Assembly: GCF_015594925.2 (NCBI RefSeq)
Contig: NZ_CP087590.1
Span: 1,488,001-1,552,000 of the forward strand
Direction: 5' to 3'
From: Vibrio sp. VB16
GTDB taxonomy: Bacteria > Pseudomonadota > Gammaproteobacteria > Enterobacterales > Vibrionaceae
DNA: 64,000 nt
Position numbers and translations under genes: made by a program. Below the pieces are notes generated by a model, which searched no databases, was not told where the DNA came from, and was given only the letters and a program-made list of their open reading frames with translations. The stretch's first letter is position 1; the number at the start of each line of letters is the position of its first letter. Below are positions 26,201 to 34,253 of the stretch, one piece after another.

Positions 26201-27210
26201 ATCAAATTCCGGAGCATTTAAAGATAACGTTTCGTGCAGTAGACCAGCATCGACGTAAACTGAAAGAACATAAGGATTTGCACGAACTTAAAGAGAGCCT
26301 TAAAGAGCAAGTGCAGAAGACGCTTTCACAGGTTGCTGATGACGATATTGAACAGCAAGGTTTGCATACATGGAGTTTTGGTGAGCTTCCGAAGGTGTAT
26401 CAGCAAAAAAGAGGGGGGTTCGAAGTAAAAGCCTTTCCTGCAATTGTCGATGGCAAAGATAGTGTAGAAATTAAGCTTTTTGAAACAGAACATGAACAAG
26501 AGTCTGCAATGAAAGCAGGCCAGCGACGATTGATACTGTTAAACGTACCATCGCCTATTAAGTATTTGCACGCAAACCTCCCGAATAAATCCAAGCTAGG
26601 GTTGTATTTCAATCCCTACGGTAAAGTAATGGATTTGATTGATGACTGTATTGCTTGTGGAATAGACAAGCTTATCGAGAAAAAAGGTGGGCTGGTTTGG
26701 GATAACGATCAATTTGAGCTTCAGAAAGAGTTTGTTCGCGCTGAGCTCGGGGATACGGTTGTTGATATTGCGAAACAAGTTGAAACAATCTTGACGACAG
26801 CATTTAATATCAATAAGAAGCTGAAAGGTAAGATTGATTTTACGATGGCGTTTGCATTATCGGACATAAAGTCTCAGGTTGAAGGGTTGATTTTCAAAGG
26901 GTTTGCCACAGAATGTGGGTGGAAAAAACTGCCGGATATTCTTCGTTACTTAAAAGCGATTGAGAGACGAATGGAAAAGCTGCCTATTGACCCTAATCGA
27001 GATCGTCTGCAGATGTTAAAAGTAGAAGCGGTTTATAATGATTATCGTGAACTTCTCAATAAAATACCGAAAGGTGTGGTGATTCCTGATAATGTTAAAG
27101 AGATCCGTTGGATGCTGGAAGAGTTACGGGTGAGTTTCTTCGCTCAGCAACTCGGTACACCTTATCCTGTGTCTGATAAGAGAATAAAAAATGCGATAGG
27201 GTCATGTTAG
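23275..27210 (+). CDS. hrpA: ATP-dependent RNA helicase HrpA (DEAH box)
   Basis: A DEAH/RHA helicase of 1311 residues, matching the roughly 1300 residues of E. coli HrpA, which acts in mRNA processing and rescue of stalled or collided ribosomes. The helicase core starts after a helical N-terminus. Walker A is GETGSGKTT near 115, the DEAH box is IIIDEAHERSLN near 210, SAT motif III is ITSATIDPERF, and motif VI is SQASANQRKGRCGRV. The winged-helix, helical-bundle and long C-terminal HrpA-specific region (OB-fold and DUF3418-type) follow, intact to LGTPYPVSDKRI. The start is TTG, with AGG eight bases upstream; no ATG lies nearby in frame and Vibrio HrpA also begins MTS. Confidence 0.96.
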   Translation: MTSSQSKSQSHGVENEKNRHNSAAQLRNALKDCLIKDRFRLSKRIHGASRIKNAHSMNAVFDEITLDIAKSMMKVQQRQSNSATIDFPEQLPVSQKRADIAKAIAENQVVIVAGETGSGKTTQLPKICSELGRGKYGLIGHTQPRRLAARSVANRIAEEMETELGEFVGYKVRFNDQISDNTQIKLMTDGILLAEIQHDRFLNQYDTIIIDEAHERSLNIDFILGYLRELLPRRPDLKVIITSATIDPERFSKHFFNAPIIEVSGRTFPVETRYRPLNSDDADDRDQLEGIFEAVDELVDEGLGDILIFMNGEREIRDTADALSKRNLRDTEIVPLYARLSSGEQNKIFQPHAGRRIVLATNVAETSLTVPGIKCVIDPGTARISRYSYRTKVQRLPIEAISQASANQRKGRCGRVEEGICIRLYSEEDFESRPEFTDPEILRTNLASVILQMTALGLGDIQAFPFVEAPDKRNILDGVRLLEELGAMNASSSDTKKQLTAIGRQVARLPIDPRLARMVIEAPLFGCLKEVMIIASALSIQDPRERPSDNKQSSDEKHRRFFDKESDFVTLINLWNYIQEKQKELSSNQFRKQCKQDYLNYLRIREWQDVYFQLHQSMREMDTKLNDKPGDYQGIHSALLVGLLSHIGVKDQEKNEYQGARNARFHIFPASGLFKKQPKWVISAELVETSKLWGRVVAKIQPEWIEPLAKHLIKRTYSEPHWSKKQGAVMASEKVMLYGIPIVPKRLVNYDSIDPVVCREIFIRSALVEGEWETRHAFFKNNRKLLLEVEELEHKSRRRDILVDDDELFEFYDQRVETDVVSARHFDSWWKKTSKTNPELLNFEREMLFRGDASHITDLDYPNFWHHNNIKLKLSYQFEPGDDTDGVTVHIPLPILNQIDNSGYDWQIPGLRKELVISLIKSLPKTLRRNFVPAPNYADAFLARVTPFEAPLLDSLEKELRRITGVEVLRDDWKLDQIPEHLKITFRAVDQHRRKLKEHKDLHELKESLKEQVQKTLSQVADDDIEQQGLHTWSFGELPKVYQQKRGGFEVKAFPAIVDGKDSVEIKLFETEHEQESAMKAGQRRLILLNVPSPIKYLHANLPNKSKLGLYFNPYGKVMDLIDDCIACGIDKLIEKKGGLVWDNDQFELQKEFVRAELGDTVVDIAKQVETILTTAFNINKKLKGKIDFTMAFALSDIKSQVEGLIFKGFATECGWKKLPDILRYLKAIERRMEKLPIDPNRDRLQMLKVEAVYNDYRELLNKIPKGVVIPDNVKEIRWMLEELRVSFFAQQLGTPYPVSDKRIKNAIGSC

Positions 27211-27303
27211 GCAGGAAAATTGCAAAGTATGAAACTATTCAAGAATTGAACGTATGAGCGGCAATATTATGCCACCTGCGGATTACAACAAAGAAGGTAA
27301 GGT

Positions 27304-27780
27304 ATGAAAAAGACTTTATTAGTCCTAGCATTAGCTAGTTTTGCAACATCAGTGTCTGCTGATTCACTGATTTATGGTGGAGCGATGGTAGGTCAGTCTG
27401 ATTATAGTGGTGAAACGGCGACATCGGCCGAGATTCACATAGGTACAGGTTTACTACCATTCATTGGTGTTGAAGCTGGTTATATTGACCATGGGACATT
27501 CGATATTGGTGCAGACGAGTTCTCTGCGGATTCAATATACGCGGCTATTCGACCAAGTATGGATTTCGGACCACTTCATGTTTATGGGCGTGTTGGTGCT
27601 CATTCTTGGAATTCAGAATTTGGTACGGTGAAAGATGATGGTGTCGATCCTATGTACGGTGTTGGTCTTGAATACTTCGTATTTGGTCCTCTTGCCGTTG
27701 GTGCGGCATACCATGTCTATAAGATGGACAACGACGACGTTAAAAACCTATCGTTGACCGCGACGTTCCATTTTTTATAA
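27304..27780 (+). CDS. Small outer-membrane beta-barrel protein
   Basis: A 158-residue exported protein with a signal peptide (MKKTLLVLALASFATSVSA, cleavage before DS). The mature part alternates hydrophobic and polar residues in eight or so strands with Gly-rich turns (GIEAGYID-like segments, VYGRVGAHSWN, YGVGLEYFVFGPLAVGAAY). It ends in ATFHFL, consistent with an aromatic-bearing C-terminal BAM signal. This is the OmpW/OmpA-like OMP_b-brl pattern; function is unknown. AAGGTAAGGT gives the ribosome-binding region. A bidirectional terminator follows. Confidence 0.8.
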   Translation: MKKTLLVLALASFATSVSADSLIYGGAMVGQSDYSGETATSAEIHIGTGLLPFIGVEAGYIDHGTFDIGADEFSADSIYAAIRPSMDFGPLHVYGRVGAHSWNSEFGTVKDDGVDPMYGVGLEYFVFGPLAVGAAYHVYKMDNDDVKNLSLTATFHFL

Positions 27781-27807
27781 GCACCTTGTGAGAGCTGTCT
27801 AGTTCGT

Positions 27808-27845
27808 AAAAAAAAGCCTAACAGAAAACGGTTAGGCTTTTTTAT
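27808..27845. terminator. Bidirectional rho-independent terminator
   Basis: AAAAAGCCTAAC and GTTAGGCTTTTT form a 10-12-bp stem around AGAAAACG, with T runs on both strands. It ends the barrel gene on the plus strand and the TAXI gene on the minus strand. Confidence 0.9.
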
Positions 27846-27866
27846 TATTTGTAATCAACGTTAATC

Positions 27867-28841
27867 TTACTTAAGAAGACCGGCTTCTTTGTAGTACTTT
27901 ATAGCGCCTGGGTGAAGAGGGGCAGAAAGACCGTCTTTGATCATTTCTTCTTTCTTCAGGTTCGCAAATGCAGGGTGAAGCTTCTTAAAGGTACTGAAGT
28001 TTTCAAATACTGCTTTCACAATAGCATACACAACATCGTCAGAAACAGACGTTGAAGATACAAAAGTAGCACCAACACCGAAGGTCTCTACGTCAGCATC
28101 GTTACCTGTATACATGCCACCTGGTACTGTTGCAGTACGGTAGAAGCTGTTGTCTGCTAGTAGGCCATCTACTTCTTTACCATTTACGGAAACGATAACG
28201 CTATCACAAGACGTTGTTGCTTCTTTGATTGCACCGCTCGGATGACCAACTACGTATACCATTGCATCGATTTTGTTGTCACAAAGTGCTTTAGATTGTT
28301 CCGAAGCTTTTAGCTCTGAAGCCAACTTAAAGTCATCTTTTGTCCAACCGTATCTTTCCATTAATACTTCTACTGTACCGCGCTGACCTGAACCTGGATT
28401 ACCAATGTTAACTCGCTTACCTTTTAGGTCTGCGAATGTTTTGATGCCGGAATCAGCACGGGCAACAACAGTAAACGGTTCTGGGTGAATCGAGAATACA
28501 GCACGAAGTTCCTTAAATGGACCAACATCAGCAAACTTGCTTGTACCATTGTATGCATGATACTGCCAATCAGATTGAGCAATACCAAGATCCAGTTCAC
28601 CAGCACGGATAGTGTTGACGTTATAGATTGAACCACCAGTACTCTCTACAGAACAGCGAATACCATGTTCTTTCTTAGATTTGTTAACGAGGCGACAAAT
28701 TGCGCCACCTGTTGGGTAGTAAACCCCAGTTACGCCACCAGTACCGATTGTGACGAACTGATCGGCTGCACTGACAGCAAAAGAGGCACCCATAAGAACG
28801 GTTGTGGTTGTAGCGGTTAATAGGGTCTTAATTCGAGACAT
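27867..28841 (-). CDS. TAXI-family TRAP transporter solute-binding protein
   Basis: Periplasmic receptor of the TAXI class (324 residues). The signal peptide ends near residue 26 (FAVSAADQ), and the family signature TIGTGGVTGVYYPTGGAICRLVNKSKKEHGIRC follows at once. Later TAXI features include VESTGGSIYNVNTIRAGELDLGIAQSD and KGKRVNIGNPGSGQRGTVEVLM. TAXI proteins usually work with a fused 4-TM/12-TM permease; none is encoded in this window, so the partner must be elsewhere. AAGGA is six bases before ATG. It lies 64 bases downstream of the BKACE gene on the same strand, suggesting that the ligand is the substrate of that pathway (inference). Confidence 0.92.
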   Translation of the reverse strand: MSRIKTLLTATTTTVLMGASFAVSAADQFVTIGTGGVTGVYYPTGGAICRLVNKSKKEHGIRCSVESTGGSIYNVNTIRAGELDLGIAQSDWQYHAYNGTSKFADVGPFKELRAVFSIHPEPFTVVARADSGIKTFADLKGKRVNIGNPGSGQRGTVEVLMERYGWTKDDFKLASELKASEQSKALCDNKIDAMVYVVGHPSGAIKEATTSCDSVIVSVNGKEVDGLLADNSFYRTATVPGGMYTGNDADVETFGVGATFVSSTSVSDDVVYAIVKAVFENFSTFKKLHPAFANLKKEEMIKDGLSAPLHPGAIKYYKEAGLLK

Positions 28842-28905
28842 AGTAATTCCTTTTATGTGTTTAAATTATCCATCTAACTAAGTTAACAAGCCGCTAAGAC
28901 GGCAA

Positions 28906-29736
28906 TTAATCTGTTAACGCATTGCGATAACTGTGCGCATTATGCCTATTTATTCCAAGTAAATCTGTTAGCTCCTTAATGTTATCAACTTGTGAAGCAT
29001 TATTTTTTGCGATAAGCCCCAGATTATTAAGATGATTATTTTCGAATCCTACTCGAACATCGGCACCTAAAAGCATAGCAGATACCAAACATTTTTGCTC
29101 TTGTACGCCAAAAGCGCATACGGCCCATCTATGAGAGTTATCCAACAACTCGTCGGTAAGAAATGGAACTAGATCCCTTGGTGAAGACTGCAATGCCTTG
29201 TGGTATCGACCTAAAACAAGCAGTGTATGGTGGTTTTTATTCGGCAAAACACCGCTTTTGAGCAATGAAAAATAAAGGGCAATATCGTCAACGCTATAGA
29301 GTATGTACTGCGCGATCATGCCAACGTCAGCCACCCATTGGAAAAACGACTTAGCTTTATCCAAATAAGAGTCATCTGGTATAAGCTCTTTTAAACCAAA
29401 TGATGCTGCTTCAGGTTGGGTGTGCCTTATTAATTCCATTTGTTGCTTTGGCGTATACATACCAATGGCTTCTGTCGTGAGCTGAACAATGATGCTGTCA
29501 CCTACCGCTGCAGTAACGGCGTCCATTAGCTGAATGTTGTCGTCGATGGCTAATGAATGCTTACCATTATTATCTCGCGCATGTAGATGAACCATTGCGG
29601 CGCCTGCGTCTCGACAGGCGAGCACCTCTTTAACGATTTGATCTACCGTGATAGGTAGAGCGGGGTGGTCTAGTCGAGTTTTTCTCGCGCCATTGGGAGC
29701 GACAATAATGGCGATTTTATTGTTGTCATTTTCCAT
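28906..29736 (-). CDS. BKACE-family beta-keto acid cleavage enzyme
   Basis: A 276-residue TIM-barrel zinc enzyme of the BKACE (DUF849, 3-keto-5-aminohexanoate cleavage) family, which condenses a beta-keto acid with acetyl-CoA to give acetoacetate and a CoA ester. The zinc ligands are conserved: His50 and His52 in MVHLHARD and Glu232 in VGFENN, matching His46/His48/Glu230 of the characterised Kce enzyme. The start at 29736 is chosen because GGAG stands six bases before ATG and the aminotransferase stop lies two bases upstream. The frame is open much further but that part lies inside the aminotransferase gene. The keto-acid substrate is unknown; the neighbouring aminotransferase may produce it. 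Confidence 0.88.
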   Translation of the reverse strand: MENDNNKIAIIVAPNGARKTRLDHPALPITVDQIVKEVLACRDAGAAMVHLHARDNNGKHSLAIDDNIQLMDAVTAAVGDSIIVQLTTEAIGMYTPKQQMELIRHTQPEAASFGLKELIPDDSYLDKAKSFFQWVADVGMIAQYILYSVDDIALYFSLLKSGVLPNKNHHTLLVLGRYHKALQSSPRDLVPFLTDELLDNSHRWAVCAFGVQEQKCLVSAMLLGADVRVGFENNHLNNLGLIAKNNASQVDNIKELTDLLGINRHNAHSYRNALTD

Positions 29737-29738
29737 GC

Positions 29739-31070
29739 CTAGCTCCATGTCGACGATGCTTCTTGTAGGGACAGTTTCAGTTTGTCTACAAGTTCGTCCA
29801 GTTGTGTCTCTTCGATGATAAATGGAGGGGCGATCAATATATGGTGGCCCCGTTTCCCGTCTATTGTTCCTGCCATGGGATAACACATTAGTCCATTTTT
29901 CATTGCGGCTTGTTTGATAGTCTTATTCGCTTGGGTAGATACGGCTAAAGGGCTTTTATCTTCTTTGTTGGCAACCAACTCAATAGCCAAAAATAGCCCA
30001 CGACCTCGTATGTCTCCTACGTAGGGTAATGGCAACAAAGCATCCTCAAGTTTTTGTTTAAGTTTACTACCTAAATCAGTTACTTTAGCGAGTAATTGGT
30101 CGTTGATGATGGTTTTTATGGTGGCTAGTGCTGAAGCGCAAGCCATGGGATGCCCCATAAAAGTGTGCCCGTGCTGAAAAAAACCACTCCCATTGGCAAT
30201 CGTGTCATAGATTTCATCGCTTGCCACGACAGCACCAATAGGCTGATAGCCGGCGCCTAGTCCTTTCGCCATAGTCACAAGATCTGGAATGATGTCGTCT
30301 TGTTCGAAAGCAAAGAAGGTTCCGGTACGACCAGCACCACACATTACTTCGTCAAGGATCAGCAATACGTCATATTTATCGCATATCTGTCGAATTCTCT
30401 TGAAGTAACCATCTGTAGCAGGCACCGCTCCGGCTGTGGCACCTACCACGGGTTCCGCAACAAAAGCCATAATGTTCTCTGGCCCAACTTCTAGGATTGT
30501 AGTCTCAAGCTTATTAGCAACGCGAATGGAGTAGTCGAGCTCTGTTTCTTCTCTTGCTTGGTCACGGTAGGCGTAACAAGGACTAATGTGATGTGCATTA
30601 TTGAGCAATGGCCTAAATGGCTCTCGTCGCCATTCATTACCACCCACAGATAACGCGCCTAATGTATTACCGTGATAGCTTTGGCGCCTTGCGATAAACT
30701 GGCTTTTATCTGTTTGGCCTTTCTCAACAAAGTATTGCCGAGCCATTTTTAAGGCAGATTCGACGGCCTCAGAACCTCCACTGACAAAATAGACATGGTT
30801 GAGAGATGCCGGGGCAAGGTCAGAAATTAATGTGGCTAGCTCTTCACATACGTCACTGGTAAAAAATCCCGTATGAGCATAAGGAATAGTATCGAGTTGA
30901 TGTTTAATTGCCTCTTTGATAGCAGGGTGGCTGTGACCCAAATTAGATACGGCAGCACCACCACATCCATCGAGATATTGTTTGCCCTCGTTATCATAGA
31001 GGTAGACACCAACACCATGCGAGACATGTGGCAGATTTGTATGGCAATGTCTGTGGAATACGTGACTCAT
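29739..31070 (-). CDS. Class III PLP-dependent aminotransferase
   Basis: A 443-residue fold-type I, class III (omega) aminotransferase. Seen are the N-terminal YLYDNEGKQYLDGCGGAAVSNLGH segment, the phosphate-loop region VSGGSEAVESALKMARQY, the LILDEVMCGAGRTGTFFAFE motif carrying the PLP-ring Asp, and the PLP Lys269 in VTMAKGLGAGYQPIGA. Family members use amines, beta-amino acids or diamines as donors; the substrate is undetermined here. It is the first gene of a three-gene minus-strand set with BKACE (2-base gap) and the TAXI binding protein, which suggests a route of amine/amino-acid import, transamination to a keto acid and CoA-dependent cleavage. Confidence 0.92.
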   Translation of the reverse strand: MSHVFHRHCHTNLPHVSHGVGVYLYDNEGKQYLDGCGGAAVSNLGHSHPAIKEAIKHQLDTIPYAHTGFFTSDVCEELATLISDLAPASLNHVYFVSGGSEAVESALKMARQYFVEKGQTDKSQFIARRQSYHGNTLGALSVGGNEWRREPFRPLLNNAHHISPCYAYRDQAREETELDYSIRVANKLETTILEVGPENIMAFVAEPVVGATAGAVPATDGYFKRIRQICDKYDVLLILDEVMCGAGRTGTFFAFEQDDIIPDLVTMAKGLGAGYQPIGAVVASDEIYDTIANGSGFFQHGHTFMGHPMACASALATIKTIINDQLLAKVTDLGSKLKQKLEDALLPLPYVGDIRGRGLFLAIELVANKEDKSPLAVSTQANKTIKQAAMKNGLMCYPMAGTIDGKRGHHILIAPPFIIEETQLDELVDKLKLSLQEASSTWS

Positions 31071-31098
31071 TTTCTAATCCCTTGCGAATCGAGCATTG

Positions 31099-31114
31099 AT
31101 GATTATTTAATCAT
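31099..31114. promoter_or_regulatory. Inverted repeat upstream of the aminotransferase operon
   Basis: ATGATTA-TT-TAATCAT is a perfect 7-bp inverted repeat with a 2-base centre, beginning 29 bases upstream of the aminotransferase start. Size and place fit an operator for a dimeric regulator, but AT-rich palindromes arise by chance, and no regulator gene adjoins. The divergent intergenic region (31071-31457) holds little else that I can name. Confidence 0.35.
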
Positions 31115-31160
31115 AGTGCCGTATATTAAATTCTGTACAACTGAATAAAAATATCCCCCC

Positions 31161-31337
31161 ATGACAGAATGGAATAACCAGAACCAGTACGATGTTTATC
31201 CAGCAAATGCCGGCAGTATTGTCGGTTCTCAAATGAGGTGTTTGTCACAGCAAGCAAATATTTTTGGGACTAGACCTAAGTCAAAGTACCAAATTGACGT
31301 ATTAAACTATAATAAAAATAATCACATAGAGGTTTGA
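31161..31337 (+). CDS. Doubtful 58-codon open frame
   Basis: An intact frame from ATG to TGA encodes a 58-residue polar product starting MTEWNNQNQYDVYPANAGS. There is no Shine-Dalgarno (a run of C precedes ATG), and I recognise no family. It occupies most of the 387-base divergent region between the aminotransferase operon and the GGDEF-EAL gene. It may be chance, a leader peptide or a remnant; I list it as low-confidence because nothing else accounts for this stretch. Confidence 0.2.
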   Translation: MTEWNNQNQYDVYPANAGSIVGSQMRCLSQQANIFGTRPKSKYQIDVLNYNKNNHIEV

Positions 31338-31457
31338 CTATAGCGGTTAGATAATATTTGTTAATAAATGAGATAAAAACAAACGTGTTGAGATCGATGA
31401 AATGGTTTAGTGCTATTGATTGCCTATACTTTTTAAGTAATTAAAAGATGGATTGTT

Positions 31458-33953
31458 ATGTCCTCACTTAACGATAATAAATTGCTCAGATTGATTCGAT
31501 TCGCACCGGTGGTGTTGATCGCGATTTTTGCGTTAACTATTAATTTTGTTGTTATTCAAGATAACCGATTAAAAGCCCAACACAGTATTGATTCATTGCG
31601 TGATGAAACGATTGATAGGCAGAAAGAAAGTATCCGCCAACATATCGATTTGGTAGTAAATGAAATACATTATCAGAAAACCCAGACTCGAAAACTGCTT
31701 AAGCAGCAGGCAAAAAATAGAGTGGAAGAAGCCTACGCAATTGCCGCTAACATATACCGAACTAATCAGAGTAAGTCTAAGGCCGAAATTACCAAATTAA
31801 TAGCAGAGGCATTAAGACCGATTCGTTTTTTCGAAGGTCGAGGTTATTTTTTTATTTTTCAAATGGATGGTATCAATATCATGCATGGCCTACGGCCCGA
31901 GATTGAAGGGAGATCGGGGTGGGATAGCCAAGACATTCGCGGAACTTTCATCCTCAGAGAACATATCAAACTTGTCGAAGAGTATGGTGAGGCGTTTTAT
32001 CGCTGGTGGTATCCAAAACCAGGTGAAGAAAAGGCAAAAGAGTTCGAAAAAGTAGGGTTTGCAAAGCGTTTTGAACCATACAACTGGTTAATTGGCACAG
32101 GCGAATACCTCGTTGATGTAGAACACGACGTGCAAAATCAGGTTTTGGAATGGCTCACAGACTACGGTTACGACGCTCAAGGGTTCGTTTTTGTATTGGA
32201 TAATGAAGGCAAAATTCTTTCCCATAGAGATCATCGTTATATCGGTCAATATCTGGCGGATGTGAATGAAAGTACGCATTTGGATATGAAAAGCATGAAC
32301 TTTCAAACCGAGCAAGGTGGTGGTTTTCTGCGATATGGTGTTCCTCTTAACTACGGTAACAACGACACCCAAGAAAAAATCAGCTTTGTAAAAGGGTTAG
32401 ATGAATGGGGTTGGGTCATTGGCACTGGATTTTACGTCGATGATTTTGAACAGTATTTGCTGGAAAAAAAGGCCTTTCTGCAACAACAAAATAACAGAGA
32501 ATTTCTAAAGGTTATTAGCTTAAGTGCGATCCTTACTATATTAGTTACGCTTGTGTCATTGTTACTCAGTAATATGATTGCGACCAGGTTTTACAAATTT
32601 CAGTCGCGAATCAATAGCGATTTTGACGAACTAGAAAATGTGAAAAATAGAATGCAACATATGGCATTACATGACGCTCTTACCGGGTTGCCTAACCGTT
32701 TGTTGCTGGTAGAAAATATTACCCATGGAATAGAATCTGCTAAGAAAAATGGAACTGATCTCGCGGTAATTTTTGTCGATCTAGACGATTTTAAAAAAGT
32801 GAATGACCTTTACGGTCACTCTTCGGGGGATAAACTACTGGAGGTAATAAGTCGTAAGTTTGAGACTATTTTAGGGCCTATGGATACGGTTTCTCGTTTT
32901 GGTGGTGATGAATTTATCTTCTGTTTTCCTGAGTTGAGTGGTACTGAGCAGGCAAGAGATATTATTAAAGAGATTAAACAAGTCTTTGACGATCAATTTG
33001 TGATCAATGGAAAAATCTTTCACACCAATTGTAGTATTGGCGTCAGCATGTTTCCATCTGATAGTGATGACGCCGAATCTTTGATCCGCAAAGCCGATAT
33101 TGTCTTATATAAGTCTAAAGCGATTCAGAAAGGCGAGGTGATGTTTTTTGATAGTACCATCAATGAACAGATTCAATATGATTACATGATAGAAGAGGAG
33201 CTTCGTCGGGCGGTATACAAAGATGAAATTTCTGTACATTATCAACCGCAAATTGATGTAATGACGGAAACATTAGTTAGCGTAGAGGCATTGGCACGCT
33301 GGAGTAATGAAAGGTTAGGTATGGTTTCTCCTGTGAAATTTATCGCTATAGCTGAGAGTGCTGGGTTGATTGAACAGATCGGTCAGTTTGTATTTCGTCG
33401 TGCCTGTGAAGATATTATGTCTATATCGCCAAATGGCAAAGACGCGATTGATATTTCAGTAAATATTTCGCCAAAACAGTTAGTTATGCCTGGTTTTTCC
33501 ACACGGCTAGTAGAAATAATTGATGATGTTGGTATTTCAATTGAAAGAATTACGCTAGAGATTACCGAAAATGTACTTATTGATGATGTTGATATGGTTA
33601 CGCCGATCTTGCATCACTTGCGTAATTTAGGTTTCGGAATTTCGTTAGATGATTTTGGTACGGGTTATTCATCGCTAAGTTACCTAAATAGCTTACCCAT
33701 TACAGAGATAAAAATAGATCGATGCTTTGTGGATAAGATATTAGTGAGCACTCAAAGCAATACCTTAATCAAAGCGATTATTGCGATTGGTCAATCTTGT
33801 GAAGTGAAGGTCGTCGCTGAAGGGGTAGAAACGAAAGAGCAATATAAAAAATTGGTTTCTTATGGCTGTAATTTGGTCCAAGGCTATTACGTGGATAGAC
33901 CTTTACCTATTGATAAACTCAGATGTAGAGAAGTAGGAAGAGTCAGTGCCTAG
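31458..33953 (+). CDS. Double-Cache GGDEF-EAL c-di-GMP enzyme
   Basis: An 831-residue membrane protein that may make and/or degrade c-di-GMP. An N-terminal helix (about 13-31) and a second helix (about 350-372) bracket a periplasmic region with two Cache units. Unit one carries GYFFIFQMDGINIMHG and NWLIGTGEYLVD; unit two carries FVFVLDNEGKILSH, GGGFLRY and WGWVIGTGFYVDD. The GGDEF domain has LTGLPNR and an intact RFGGDEF (482-486). The EAL domain has Glu610-Ala-Leu in VSVEALARW, a LEITEN motif, DDFGTGYSSL and a QGYYVDRPL motif, so both catalytic sites look complete. It is transcribed divergently from the aminotransferase operon. Confidence 0.93.
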   Translation: MSSLNDNKLLRLIRFAPVVLIAIFALTINFVVIQDNRLKAQHSIDSLRDETIDRQKESIRQHIDLVVNEIHYQKTQTRKLLKQQAKNRVEEAYAIAANIYRTNQSKSKAEITKLIAEALRPIRFFEGRGYFFIFQMDGINIMHGLRPEIEGRSGWDSQDIRGTFILREHIKLVEEYGEAFYRWWYPKPGEEKAKEFEKVGFAKRFEPYNWLIGTGEYLVDVEHDVQNQVLEWLTDYGYDAQGFVFVLDNEGKILSHRDHRYIGQYLADVNESTHLDMKSMNFQTEQGGGFLRYGVPLNYGNNDTQEKISFVKGLDEWGWVIGTGFYVDDFEQYLLEKKAFLQQQNNREFLKVISLSAILTILVTLVSLLLSNMIATRFYKFQSRINSDFDELENVKNRMQHMALHDALTGLPNRLLLVENITHGIESAKKNGTDLAVIFVDLDDFKKVNDLYGHSSGDKLLEVISRKFETILGPMDTVSRFGGDEFIFCFPELSGTEQARDIIKEIKQVFDDQFVINGKIFHTNCSIGVSMFPSDSDDAESLIRKADIVLYKSKAIQKGEVMFFDSTINEQIQYDYMIEEELRRAVYKDEISVHYQPQIDVMTETLVSVEALARWSNERLGMVSPVKFIAIAESAGLIEQIGQFVFRRACEDIMSISPNGKDAIDISVNISPKQLVMPGFSTRLVEIIDDVGISIERITLEITENVLIDDVDMVTPILHHLRNLGFGISLDDFGTGYSSLSYLNSLPITEIKIDRCFVDKILVSTQSNTLIKAIIAIGQSCEVKVVAEGVETKEQYKKLVSYGCNLVQGYYVDRPLPIDKLRCREVGRVSA

Positions 33954-34111
33954 CTTTATCGGCTAAGCACTTGTCGTTGAGACAACACCCATACTCTTAC
34001 CCTGTAACGGCTTGACCACATTATCGACTAGGTTGTCTCTTCTCAAGTTGTCGAGGTGATTTAGAGAGGCTGAAAAAAAGAATTTTCGAGTAGCAAGGGA
34101 ATGGCCAGATA

Positions 34112-34134
34112 AAAAAAGCACTGAAACATTCAGT
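34112..34134 (-). terminator. Probable terminator of ygiQ
   Basis: On the minus strand ACTGAA-TGT-TTCAGT forms a 6-bp stem followed by GC and seven T. It is far (about 170 bases) beyond the ygiQ stop, because a second copy of the stem and a palindromic element lie in between. The nearer copy has no T tract. Confidence 0.6.
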
Positions 34135-34164
34135 AATGCCGTTCGCTTAAGAAAAAGTATTCGT

Positions 34165-34226
34165 CGTCATTCCCGTGAAAACGGGAATCTGGGTGGATTT
34201 AGAACCCCACTTTCGTGAGGATGACG
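34165..34226. repeat. REP/MITE-like palindromic unit
   Basis: The unit starts CGTCAT and ends ATGACG, with imperfectly matching interior arms (CGTCATTCCCGTG against TCGTGAGGATGACG). Inside is a perfect hairpin, ATTCCCGT-GAAA-ACGGGAAT (34169-34188), with a GNRA tetraloop. Sequences of the type CGTCATTCCC...GGATGACG are common dispersed extragenic palindromes in marine gammaproteobacteria (from memory). A related half-unit occurs at 38887-38919. Confidence 0.65.
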
Positions 34227-34253
34227 GAGTTTGATGTCTTAAGTTAACAGAAT

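Noticed and set aside
29737..29886. N-terminal extension of the BKACE frame
   Set aside because: These 50 codons lie inside the aminotransferase gene and read as low-complexity Arg/Thr-rich sequence; a good ribosome-binding site precedes the internal ATG at 29736.
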